DNA of 64,000 bases, taken from assembly GCA_014607495.2 (NCBI GenBank), contig CP053155.1, positions 8,246,001 to 8,310,000 of the forward strand. The letters are read 5' to 3'. A program made the translations under genes and the position numbers. The notes below the pieces were generated by a model, which had not been told where the DNA came from, did no database searches, and was given only the letters and a program-made list of their open reading frames with translations. Shown here piece by piece: positions 12,027 to 22,273 of the stretch; position 1 is the first letter of the stretch; every line of letters starts with the position of its first letter. Source of the DNA: Carposina sasakii (Eukaryota; Arthropoda; Insecta; Lepidoptera; Carposinidae).

Positions 12027-12375
12027 TTTATTTATTTATTTATTGAGAAAATCAACAGCGTTACAAATCATTAAACTATAGTACATAATATTCTTAAATA
12101 AGGCCAATGACAGGTTTTCCGGATTATGCTTAAAATTAGCAAGCAGGCAGTGGTGGGAAACTCAATTACTAGTTAAGTAAAACTAACTTAGTCGTACCTA
12201 CAAATTAAAATAAACAGGTACTTAACTATAAAATAAACTTACGGTACCTATAACATACTATAATAGATATGTAATATTATACATATATACACACCCATAT
12301 ACATACATATACATATTCATAAATGCAACATATACACAAATACGTATACATAATGATATAGAAGTAAATAAACTA

Positions 12376-12411
<36 letters not shown>

Positions 12412-13328
12412 GCAACGCTAATAAAAATACTAAAAGGATTGTGCTAAACGTGGCCTAGGGATCTTACTCGCGTTCCCGCGGAAGTGATCACACCTGAATG
12501 AACGTAAGAGACAAGAAAAATTCTAAAAACGGCAAGCAAATCGAGGATATATCTAAAGTAGGAAGATTAATCAGAAGATCTAATCCTGTTTAGATTTTAA
12601 TAAAGTAGAAATCACCTCATTCCTAAATTTATATTTTGAAGTCATAAACGGGTCTGTGTGATTGAAGTAGGTACGTATTGTATTCCCTAGGTAAGTGCGT
12701 AGACAATGCGTTCCTAGCGTAGTTAGTGTAATGAAATGGCACGTCCAGCAACAGCGTGTGGCGTGTGCGTTTAGATGGTGTTCTGTACGATATATGAGAA
12801 ACTAGGTCCGGGCAATCCACCTTACCCTGCATGATGTCATGCAGAAGAGTCATATCCATTACTAGCCTTCTATTTTCAAGTGTCAAAAGGCCGTATGCAT
12901 TGCAACTCTCACTATATGAATTAAAAAGTATTTCCTGCTGCGATAGTTGAGATGGTTGACAATTTTTTTTTTTTGTATAAGTTCTAGACGGCTTTTGTAA
13001 ATATTGTATTGTGGTGACCATACAGAACATGCGTACTCCAGTATGCTCCTCACATATGCGTAGTAAACCATTGTAATAACTGACAACTCAGAGAATGGTT
13101 TACATGTTCGTATAAGGAAACCCAAACTCCGATAAGCCTTACTTATTATTGATTCTACGAGTATGTGCCCCGAAAGTAACATTTTATGGTCGAAATAAAC
13201 TCCTAAATCCCGTACTAACCTAGTCCTGTTGATCAATTTACCGTTTAGAGTGTATTTATAGTCGATGGGACACCTTTTGCGTGAGAACGATATACACTCG
13301 CACTTACCTATATTCACGGTGATTCTGT
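12027..13328 (-). pseudogene. CR1/Jockey-like LINE reverse transcriptase fragment, frameshifted
   Basis: On the minus strand, the frame 13317-12883 encodes the end of a non-LTR reverse transcriptase. It has L-G-V-Y-F-D, then a thumb-like A-Y-R-S-L-G-F-L-I-R segment and Y-V-R-S-I-L-E-Y-A-C-S-V-W-S-P, typical of the clade. It continues in another frame (about 13030-12629, with R-T-P-S-K-R-T-R-H) after a poly-A tract near 12960-12972, where slippage probably broke the frame. The 3' UTR runs to a (AATA)n tail at 12044-12027. It is 5'-truncated at about 13328. Confidence 0.75.
12379..12407. repeat. (TA)n microsatellite
   Basis: About 14 uninterrupted TA dinucleotides, inside the LINE 3' region. 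Confidence 0.9.
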
Positions 13329-13332
13329 TTTT

Positions 13333-13903
13333 TAACCGACTTCAAAAAAAGGAGGAGGTTCTCAATTCGCCTGTATGTATAATTTTTTTTTTATGTATGT
13401 TCACCGATATTTCCGTCAATTATAGACGGATTTCAAAAAAATTTTGTTGTTGGATAACTTTCACTTCTGAGGTGGTCCCATTTTCACCAGGTCAGGATCT
13501 GATGATGGGATCCAGGAGAAATCTAGGGCAACCACCGAAAATTGTATGCTCGTATGGTGCTTTTGTTACGTAATCATGTCTTACTCAGGTATATGCTTCA
13601 GGGTGTCAACATCTAATGCTGCTATGCTGATGATGTGGCTACAGAACTCCTTAACGGTTAGGAGTTGGGAGATAGTACTGCAATTGGTCGATGGAAACTA
13701 TTTAGTAGTGTGTAGGGCTAACGTGTTACTTGAATCAACATCTGATGCTGCTGTGCTGATGATGAAGCTACAGAACTCCTTAACGGTTAGGAGTCGCGAG
13801 ACAGTACTGCAATTGGTCGATGGAAACTATATATGTAGGGCTAACGTGATACTTATACGGGTAGGTACTACTCCTGAGATGGTAACGATGAAATCCTTAA
13901 GTA
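13333..13903 (+). repeat. accgacttcaaaaa repeat with two 129-bp tandem units
   Basis: It begins aaccgacttcaaaaaaagga next to the LINE's 5' end and includes ggtcaggatctgatgatggga, as in the copy at 6690-7138. Two direct units begin at 13606 and 13735 (tcaacatctRatgctgctRt). The 140-codon frame across it (13546-13968) reflects the repeat, not a gene. Confidence 0.65.
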
Positions 13904-14290
13904 TACAGGATGTTTTTTCGTTGCCACCCTTAACTAAGGGTACATACACTATACATCAAATAAAGTAAGTTTATGCCAAAAAAAATGCTGAGAAACGATG
14001 TAAATTTTTTTGAAACAATTTTTTTATTTCTTGATTGGGCGAAATTTATAGTGTCCAGTGTTTATGCTAGTTTTTTCATAGACATATATTAATTATTTTT
14101 CGTGAAAAGATCTTGTTACGCGCGTCTATGTGCATTTATGCAGAAAAACGCAGTCTATTTACTCAACTTTGGACCCTAATATTTTGGAAACCAGACACTT
14201 CCCAGGTATGCTTCCAAGGAGAATAATGATCGTGATGATGAGGAGATTACGTAGTTTTCGGGAACGTTGACGACCAAAAAACAGCCTGTA
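13904..14290 (+). mobile_element. MITE family 1, full copy 3
   Basis: 387 bp with termini tacaggatgttttttcg and its inverted match at 14270-14290 (aaaaaacagcctgta), flanked by TA on both sides. This is the best-preserved copy of its orientation. Confidence 0.82.
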
Positions 14291-15704
14291 TATACTAGCA
14301 TCTATTTAAGTCCACAACGCATTAACACAACTAAAAATCGAGAAATAAACTGACTTTAAAAAAAATTTAACCGACTTCAAACTTTAACTAAAAAGCGATA
14401 AGTAAATTAACTAATTTATCTACTTAATACATATTAAATATCTTCTTCTTCTTCAGCCTATTGCAGTCCACTGCTGGACGTAGGCCTCCCGCACACAAGG
14501 CTACTGCCACAGGGGGGTTTGCCCATAGTCACCACGCTGGGCAAGTGGGTTGGTGATTACATATCTAAAATTATTTAAATATTTACAACTTAATACCTAA
14601 TACTTTAACAAAGTCATCAAATAACAACTACGCAGAATTCCTAAAGGAAAGAATGAGACACGTGCCCGTCTTATAAAGTAACTACGGATTTCCTACCAAC
14701 AACATGAAAATAGGATTTCTCCATATGCGAAGTACTTAATCGTAGATAAATTTGTCCATTGCGATTTTACGGTAAAACGTTTCAGGATAATTGAAATACT
14801 TTCGTTTCGCATTTCCCAAATTGGAATGAGTTTTTCTATAACAAAATAGATCAAAATCGTAAGTACGATTTCCCTATACTCTTGAGAGGGAATATTGTAA
14901 ATTATTACTACTGTCGTCGTAAGTAAGTGTTGTAAGAAAACAAATAAATATTAATTACGTTTGTGATGCACCAATTGTACTGCCAGTACTGCAGATCATA
15001 AAGGAGATCGCACATCCACGTTTAGCACAGCAGGAACGGATGTAAATTATCAGTCACAAGTTGCTAGCTTGTCGCCTAAGAGATCGGGTATTCTCTTAGG
15101 CGACTCCTATGATATGCACAGAAGAAGATGCAACCGATGTATTCTAGTGAAGCCCTAAATAAATACAAATTTACGGTTCTATTAATAATGGGCATGTATC
15201 AAAACCACCGAAAACTTAAGGCCACATAGCCAAGACATTTATATAATGTGTTTGTTTTTGTATACTTTGTAACATATACGTTACCTAATGGAAATTTGAT
15301 AGAAGCCTATTATTGAAACACGAGTTTTCAATAAGTACTTATCAAGCAAACAATACTTATATCATAGTTTTTGAAAACTTCCTTGTTATGTTCTATAATT
15401 CTATATAGAACTTAAATTATTAATCATGACGTAGTAACACTTTGTGAATATTTACAGGGTTTGAAGTTTTGAACTAAATAATTCAATAAGGGAATTTTGG
15501 CAGCAGCTAACAATAAAAATTACGAAATCACCCCACATTCAAACTTCAATTATATAATGTACCTTCAATGGTCAGTAGTGTGCCAGATTCGGTAATCGAT
15601 GGGGTGCGTGATGACACCTAATTGAGCATGCGCATGTCCTACCGAAGGAAAGTGAAACCGATCGCGGTCCAAACAAAGACACAATGCTTGCAACAGTATT
15701 GAAC
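14291..15704. other. Intergenic with repeat fragments
   Basis: It holds a lepidopteran LINE/SINE 3' fragment (about 14445-14565, agcctattgcagtccactgc) and a family-2 repeat fragment (about 14985-15165). The rest is AT-rich and unrecognised. 15540-15704 is the likely proximal promoter region of the 15782 gene. Confidence 0.45.
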
Positions 15705-15711
15705 TATATAA
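15705..15711 (+). promoter_or_regulatory. TATA box of the 15782 gene
   Basis: TATATAA, 77 nt before the ATG, the same spacing as in the 10516 gene. Confidence 0.7.
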
Positions 15712-15781
15712 CGACAGGTGACCAATTTATCGACACACTTCCCCATTGTCTATCGACTAATCAAGTCGTGTATTAAACATA

Positions 15782-16552
15782 ATGTCTTTTCTCAGATTAG
15801 TAAGTTAAACTTTTTTCACAATGCACGCATATATTATATAGCTCATCAATTCATATGCACATATCAGCACATCTATTAAACATAGCAAATTTACTTTTCA
15901 GGTATTATCCGCCCTGGTTCTAGTGGCTAGCAGCAATGCTAGTGGAGTAGGACACTTATTACCAGCGGTAAGATTACCTAATACAAGGTATGCGCCTTTC
16001 TACAATTTCCCCACTGGAGTGAGATCGATACACGCAGTTGCACCCCCGCCACTGCTCCCAGCACCCGTGTTACCTGCGCCAGCGCCTTTGCTTCCAGCGC
16101 CAGCCCCTGTGCTACCCGCACCAGTGGTAGCGCCGGCATTACCACAATTTTTACCGGCTCCAATACCATTCTCTGCTCCGGCTCTCCCTGCTCCGGTGTT
16201 GCCAGCCCCACCGTTACCGGCTCCAGTATACCCTGTACCGGCGCCTTTTCCTTTGCTGCCTAGACTGACACCAGTAGCGCCTACTTTGCCAGCTGCGCCG
16301 ATAGTCAGAGCTGTGCCGGCGTTCCCGGCTGCGCCTATAGTCAGAGCATACCCCACTCTGGCGGCTGCACCATTCACCCCCGTCATCAGGCCAGCTTTGG
16401 CACCAGCACCTTTGTTTGCTCCAGCAGTACCTGTTGCTAGAACAGTGCCGTCTCTAATATCTCCTTATGCTAGTCACTTACACTTGCTAAACAAGTTTGC
16501 GAGCCCATCGCACCTAGCGGCACCCTTATTGAAGCAATTAGCGTGGAAATAA
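15782..16552 (+). CDS. Pro/Ala/Leu-rich cuticular-type protein, two exons
   Basis: Secreted protein of 222 residues. Exon 1 is 15782-15799 (M-S-F-L-R-L), donor GTAAGT. The intron is 102 nt (15800-15901, acceptor ttttcag) and exon 2 is 15902-16552. The first 20 residues form a signal peptide (F-L-R-L-V-L-S-A-L-V-L-V-A). The mature chain is dominated by L-P-A-P and V-L-P-A-P repeats and has two copies of A-A-P-I-V-R-A. The last 50 residues are less repetitive and basic (L-L-N-K-F-A-S-P, ending Q-L-A-W-K). It lacks the S-S-Q-Y motif and the dibasic K-R-S of its neighbours, so it is a divergent branch. Long open frames on the opposite strand (15978-16386) are shadows of the GC-rich repeats. PolyA signal ATTAAA at 16650-16655. 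Confidence 0.87.
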
Positions 16553-16680
16553 GTATTGTCTAGTGAACAGTGTAGTTCTTAAGTGAATGATAAACATAGT
16601 TGTTAAGTGTTTGAGGTGGCCGCTGTTAAGTTTTTATAAATATTTTGTAATTAAATTTATTTAAACATACAGATTTTTTT

Positions 16681-16890
16681 ATCAACCCTAGTAGAGAGTC
16701 ACAAATTACGATCCAAAAAAAAGCAATGATCCCACAAGAGCCGAGATAAGCCTATTTAGCGAATCTGATCGCCCGATACCATTGGCGCGGAAACCGCACA
16801 TTGCGGATAATAATAATCAAATTAAACAGTAGTTCCTGCAAGAAAGAATACTGTCGTATATATAACTCAAAATACCTAATGTTACAGTAT
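16681..16890 (+). mobile_element. Decayed internal part of the CAGGGTGTKTGTGACAGCC element
   Basis: It matches the inside of the 40697-42496 element on both sides of the point where that copy carries a LINE, but has no LINE, so it serves as a near-empty site. Confidence 0.6.
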
Positions 16891-18393
16891 ATACACAAAT
16901 AATTTCAGAATATTAACAAAATAATAGAATTCAAATATTCTATTCATATTACTAAATTTTACTAGTTATTATACAATAATTAAACTATAAAATTGTTTAA
17001 ACTTCTAAGCAAGACTTAATGATAAAGTTTCTGTCCGTTTATGTGTAATTCTCAATAAAAAAACTATTCTATTCTATAAGCTATTACAAATGTAACCATG
17101 ATATTTGTGTTCTTAAACTCGAGTATTAATAACCTAACACGTTTTCACTAAGACTAAGAAGACCTGTATTTTTAGAAAGGGACCCATAGGTACGTATGTC
17201 CCCTAATATATTCACAGAAACGCGTCGCGTTGTACTCGTAAATATTTTATTTGAAATCTTGAAATCTTTGATTTTTACAGTTTTATAGTGTATGTACTTA
17301 AGAGTAAAATATTAAAGACATGAACAGAAAAAAACTAATTTAGTTCATCATCCTAATGGCGTATCTAGAACTGCAGGATTCGAAGTTGCGCGCATCCCGA
17401 GGTTGGAAGGAACTGTACGTGCAAATTACCTATCAACCGTCTGTCTCTTGGGCTTATAAATTAAGAAAATCCAAATATATTATTGGGCTCTAAACTGGAA
17501 GTTTAAAATATCTCCCATGATGTAGGTAACAATGTTAGACCCAAACCGACCAAGGCTACACGTGCCCAGAAATGAGCTAACCTCGGCGTTACGTATGTAA
17601 AATAATAGCAACTAGCAAGCATTCATCGGTTTTCCTTTTTGAAGATATGAAGGGTAAAGAAGCCCTGTGTTATACAAAGTCAGTCTACGATTTAATTTAA
17701 TGACTCGAGTACTTAATTTTTTTCCAAAATGTTGTTTTTTTTTTCATAAATTAAATTAAGAGGGTCTTGGTGTTTTGTAGGCGATGGGCTGACCACCTGT
17801 CACTACTAACCGGACTTGTAGATCTCAAACATACCCTCAAAATTGGTTAGAAGTGGCACCATGTGGTTCTATCGGCCTTTGGTGCTCTACCTACACTGTA
17901 ATGGATAAACGGATATCCAGAATTTATATTGATACGGCCAAGTAAGACACAATACCATAGAGGATTCCTCTATGACAATAATATAATAGATAACCTAATT
18001 CACGTAAAGAAAAAAATCTAATACGTTATATTGTAATATGCTATATTGTAACTAAAAGTGGAAGTTAGTAATTGGCATATTGTTTCTGTCTTGATATGTA
18101 TATAGTCGTAAGCTGTTAACTTTCTAATAAATACTAAATAATTAAACTAAATAAATAAATAAAAAGATTTTGACCTAGTGTCACTCTTACGACTAAGATG
18201 AATCTTATATTACCTCCCAAGCTCAAATGCGACAAGCCATTCAAGCTCTAGAGCGTGCCAAAAATATACATAAATATAAACAAAATTCACATACACTCGA
18301 AAAACATTTCCCTCCATCTATCGCAGTTGGGTATTTTTTTATTATTATTTGGAAAACATACAGCCTAATCACTTAAGTATACAGATAGGTAGA
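16891..18393. other. Intergenic, LINE remnants
   Basis: About 17760-17925 matches, in reverse, the retroposon at 53157-53434 (gcgatgggctgaccacct, gaagtggcaccatgtggttc). A 3' tail (aaataaataaataaa) ends near 18165. No gene. Confidence 0.45.
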
Positions 18394-18943
18394 ACAGGGT
18401 GTGTGTGACAGCCAGGCAAATACTGAAATACTGAACAAGTGCCATTGTTTCGAGTTATACGAGAGTGTTATTACTCGCAGGAAATGCATTTTGAATTTGA
18501 TTATAATAATAAATAATAATTATAATAAATATTCACACACTACACAACACATTAACCTAGTCCCACATTAAGATCCCTAAGGTCTTGTGTCGTAGGTACT
18601 AAGCAACGGTATATAAATACATAGATTAGTATAGAAACATCCATGACTCGGAAATAAACATCAATATTCATCATATCAATGTTTGCACCTACCGGGATTC
18701 GAACCCAGGACCTATGGCGTCGCAGGCAGGGTCACTACCTACTAGACCAATCGGCCGTCAATCCATCAAATTAATCAAATCAAATTATCCGCAATGTTTG
18801 CTTTCCGCGCGAATTATATCGATTTATACTGTGACTAGTTCAATTGGATTATTGGAATTGGAAATTTTCAGTGGTTTTCGCCTCAGAATCATGGCCTGAA
18901 GTCACCATATCAATATTTGCCTGGCTGTCACAAACATCCTGTA
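18394..18943 (+). mobile_element. CAGGGTGTKTGTGACAGCC element with a nested SINE
   Basis: Both termini are present: acagggtgtgtgtgacagcc at the left and ggctgtcacaaacatcctgta at the right. The middle is interrupted by a tRNA-derived SINE. No transposase is encoded, so it is a non-autonomous DNA transposon of unassigned superfamily. Confidence 0.75.
18498..18759 (-). mobile_element. tRNA-derived SINE
   Basis: On the minus strand it starts gacggccgattggtctagta (A-box-like tggtctagtaggta) and has a B box (ggttcgaatcc). A unique body and an AT-rich (tta)n tail follow. This is the layout of an RNA polymerase III SINE. Partial relatives lie at about 36298-36380. Confidence 0.75.
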
Positions 18944-19582
18944 TACATGTTTTCACTTGAAATAATGCTAAACATAGTAAAAATTAGATAGGAGATTTAT
19001 CTAGCTGCCTTATTTTAGATTTAAAATATATGATTCAATTGTGCAAACCTTTTTGCAATTATTTATATAGTCCACAGCAAATCCAATACTTCAAGTAAAT
19101 TTCGGGAAGCTCTTATTTCCGGTTGTACCGCAATGGTGACAGGGGATATTTTCTATGGAATAATTTACGTTTAGAAGTTTAGGTCAATGCACCCTAGGGT
19201 TAGTAATAAATTTAACCACGTTTCAACAAGTATTATCTATGGGAAAAGTTGGTACGTATATCTATTTGAAGGTATATTTTAATCATTAAATTATGTATGT
19301 ACTATGTTTACTCGTGATTTTGGATAGTTTTAGTTTTGGATTATATTTTCCTTTTTAATACTGGTTAGTACCTAGATATGAACTGTCACACAAATGGGTA
19401 ACTAACCCGTCTAATATAATAAAGAATGGCAAGTTGATTTCAGAAAACAAAGTAAAATGTAAAACACAAGTTCCATTTTTTAAATTATTTATTTTAATAA
19501 AAAAGTTAGTAGCATATTCATTTACAAAGAAAATCAATATAAAGCAGTCTTTTTGAGGAAGGTCACTAATATTTTCTTAAAT

Positions 19583-20277
19583 CTATCGGACAAATGCTGG
19601 GGCAACACCTAGGGGAGCACGGACGAGTGGTGCGGAGGGAGCATAGGGTAGGGCACCGTAGGCGGCGGCATAGGGACCAGGTAAGGCATAGGGAGAAGGA
19701 CCAGCTAATAGTGGAGCAGATGGTCCGTAGTAAGGGGCAGCAAATGGAGCAGAATATGGTGCAGCCAATGGAGCAGCTAATGGAGCAGCTAATGGAGCAG
19801 CCAAAGGAGCAGCTAACGGAGCAGATAGTGGTGCAGCAAAAGGTCCGGCGACTGGAGCAGCAAGAGGTGCAGCGAATGGAGCGGCTACAAGTGGGCTTAG
19901 AGCTCTGTTCACGATATTGACTTGTGATGCATATGGAGGAATGTTCTGGGGTACAGCATTGGCGTAGCCCACGTGTGCTGGCGCAATCAGAGGAGCCGCT
20001 ACTGGTACTGCACTGCTCTCACAGCTAATGGTGAAAGCCGCAGCGATGAGTACGATCTGAAACCAATAGTTTTACATAATTCGTCTTAAGGGCCGAATTA
20101 GAGAAATACAGCATAAAAATTATAATTTTTCTTCCTATGTATATTCTATTTTAGCCTATAAGCTATGTGGCCATTTATAAAAATCGGTCTTAGAACAAAA
20201 ATTTACATTTGTTTTACAAAAAATATAAATTGAGTCCAATGAGTAATATGAAAACTTACAGATTTCAAAGAAAACAT
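19583..20277 (-). CDS. Ala/Pro-rich cuticular-type protein, two exons
   Basis: Secreted protein of 163 residues on the minus strand. Exon 1 is 20277-20260 (M-F-S-L-K-S), donor GTAAG. The intron is 20259-20057 (203 nt, acceptor ggtttcag) and exon 2 is 20056-19583. The joined signal peptide is M-F-S-L-K-S-I-V-L-I-A-A-A-F-T-I-S. Residues 47-58 (P-Y-A-S-Q-V-N-I-V-N-R-A) are the counterpart of the S-S-Q-Y-V-A-R-N-Y-N motif at 10516. Then come at least five A-A-P-L repeats and Y-G-P-S-A-P-L-L-A-G. An in-frame start inside exon 2 near 19972 would lose the signal peptide and is not credible. A polyA signal on the minus strand lies at 19493-19488 (TTTATT on plus). Confidence 0.88.
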
Positions 20278-20350
20278 TTTGCTTGGTTTGGTAGTGAACC
20301 TTCCTAAACGAAAAGAAGATGTGATGTGTTTCGACCAGGAAAAAGTTAAT

Positions 20351-20359
20351 GCTTTTATA
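20351..20359 (-). promoter_or_regulatory. TATA box of the 19583-20277 gene
   Basis: GCTTTTATA on the plus strand reads TATAAAAGC on the gene strand, about 80 nt upstream of the ATG. Confidence 0.75.
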
Positions 20360-20877
20360 CTTTGTTTATTGTGATTCAGCAAACGTAACACTAAATAAAC
20401 GTTTGACGTATTGCATTCGGTCATTTGGGATTCGTGGTGGCATGCTTGGAGAAATGGATCAAGTTGGGAAACTTCTTTTTGTTGTGAAATTTAATTTCGT
20501 TGGTTCAATACAAGTCAGTATACTTTGTCTGTGCATGTACTCGTAGTTTATTATCCGTGCATCCACACTGCAGTTACTTTTTGATAAGCAACACACTGCA
20601 ACACGGTAACATATTGAAACTTTTGTGGCTACTTCTTAATGTTTATTGATTGTTGCTTAGATTAATGATTGGTCTTCGCTCCGCTCAGAGCGGAACGAAT
20701 CATTATTCTAAGGATTGTTGCTTTCATAAAGATACGATCTATAGATAATATTTTATTGACAATAAATAACTTTTTGTTGTCAAATGTTGCTGGATAACTT
20801 TGGGAAACGTTAATCGACAAAAGGTAACTGCTGTGTGGATGCACGGTAAAATTTAAATAAATAAACACACATATACA

Positions 20878-21080
20878 AACGGCTGTATTCCCGAAATGGG
20901 GTAGATAGAACTACAGGATCATATTGAACTCCCACATCCACGTTTAGCAGAGCCCCCCCCCCACATAGATGTAAATGATCTGTGACAAATTGCTAGTTTA
21001 CCGACTGAGAGAATGTCAGAGTTCCTTTGTCGACTCTTACGACATGCACAAAAGGATGTAGCTGATGTATTTTTTTATGA
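20878..21080 (+). repeat. Family-2 interspersed repeat (cggctgtattcccgaaatggggtag)
   Basis: Shares the blocks cgaaatggggtag, cacatccacgtttagca, gtgacaaattgctag and cgactcttacgacatgcaca with copies at about 14985-15165, 33205-33440 and 46500-46715, and a fragment at 4908-5000. No terminal repeats were recognised; it may be a LINE 3' UTR fragment. Confidence 0.6.
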
Positions 21081-21731
21081 AACCAATAAAAATAGTTTAA
21101 TAGTCAAACAAATAATTTAGTCAATTTATACTTTAGCAGCTTTTTTTACTAAAACACTGTAAAATCAGTTTCAATCAAAATTATTTAAAATGCAAGCTAA
21201 AAATTATAACATATGTTTATGTACATATTTTAAATAGTACCTAAGTATATTTAAAGGAAAGTAGGGGCTCTAATTACTTATATAAGAATATACTTACAGG
21301 GCTGGAGGCGCTACCCTGAAGTTATTTAAAGATTAAGTCGTAAATTGAGCATTTATTTCATAGATACGTGATGCATATTATATTAAAATATTGACATTTA
21401 CTTCTTCAAAATATAATATTGCCACAGTTGACTAGAGAAAACAGTGGAATTCGTGATTATACCTTGAACTCTACCTAGGCCATAAATGTTTATCATTCAA
21501 GTCATAATGCGTAAAAGAATAAACCCATTTTGAAACATGTAGTAGCAGGTTTTAGCAATGTAAAGTACATCTATGATATAATGTAGCAGAGAAATTAGCT
21601 CGCACATGGTCCAAGAACATTAGCATTCACGTCCCGTATTCTATAGTCTGGGTCAAAAATCGCGGAGCCAACTGTCCTGCGTATCGAGAACTGCATGCGT
21701 CGTGTGTAATATTGCCCAACGACAGTGCTAG
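21081..21731. other. Intergenic upstream of the 21811 gene
   Basis: AT-rich, nothing recognisable. The last 130 bp before the TATA box are less AT-rich and may be regulatory. Confidence 0.4.
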
Positions 21732-21770
21732 TATATAACGTGACGAAGCCCTGGTGACGATACAGTCAGT
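21732..21770 (+). promoter_or_regulatory. TATA box plus TCAGT initiator of the 21811 gene
   Basis: TATATAA at 21732-21738 and TCAGT at 21766-21770 are about 34 nt apart, as in arthropod core promoters. The predicted 5'UTR is about 45 nt. Confidence 0.8.
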
Positions 21771-21810
21771 CAGACATCTTGAACAAAGAGCAGTCACTTA
21801 TCCTAGCAAA

Positions 21811-22230
21811 ATGATCGCCAAATTCGTTGTAAGTAGCAAAAAAATTGCTTAAATCAAATTGCACTGACGCGTCTACCAATGTTTCTAATTCCTATCTTCT
21901 TGCTTCCAGGTTGTCCTCGTCATGGCCGTAGCCGTCAATGCCGGAGCTATTCCCCTAGCCGCAGCCCCCTTAGTAGCCGCTCCTTCTGCGGCTATAGTGG
22001 CAGCTCCAGCAGCCTACGGCGTAGCTCCCTATGCCAGTTCCTACTCCGCTCACGCCGTCAACCACGCCGTAGCTGAACCAGTCTACGCTCCCGCCCCTGT
22101 GCTGGCTCACTCCGCCCCCCTCGTAGCCGCCCACGCTGCTCCCCTTGTAGCCCCAGCAGCTCCATTAGTGGCATCTTCCCCCTACCTAGCGCCGGCTGCA
22201 AGATACCTCTCAAGCCCATACTACTTCTAA
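21811..22230 (+). CDS. Small Ala/Val-rich cuticular-type protein, two exons
   Basis: Secreted protein of 112 residues. Exon 1 is 21811-21828 (M-I-A-K-F-V), donor GTAAGT. The intron is 21829-21909 (81 nt, acceptor cttccag) and exon 2 is 21910-22230. The joined signal peptide is M-I-A-K-F-V-V-V-L-V-M-A-V-A-V-N-A-G-A. The internal ATG at 21922 is in frame but would remove most of the hydrophobic core, so the micro-exon start is preferred. The mature chain has S-S-Y-S-A-H-A-V-N-H-A-V, a form of the family's serine motif, then A-P-L-V-A repeats, and ends A-R-Y-L-S-S-P-Y-Y-F. PolyA signal AATAAA at 22268-22273, so the 3'UTR is very short. Confidence 0.9.
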
Positions 22231-22273
22231 ACGAATTTGGTGATTTCCTAATTTAGTGACTTGCTCAAATAAA

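Noticed and set aside
15978..16386. Antisense Gly/Ala-rich frames opposite the 15782 gene
   Set aside because: Mirror of Pro/Ala repeats. No promoter or splice logic on the minus strand.
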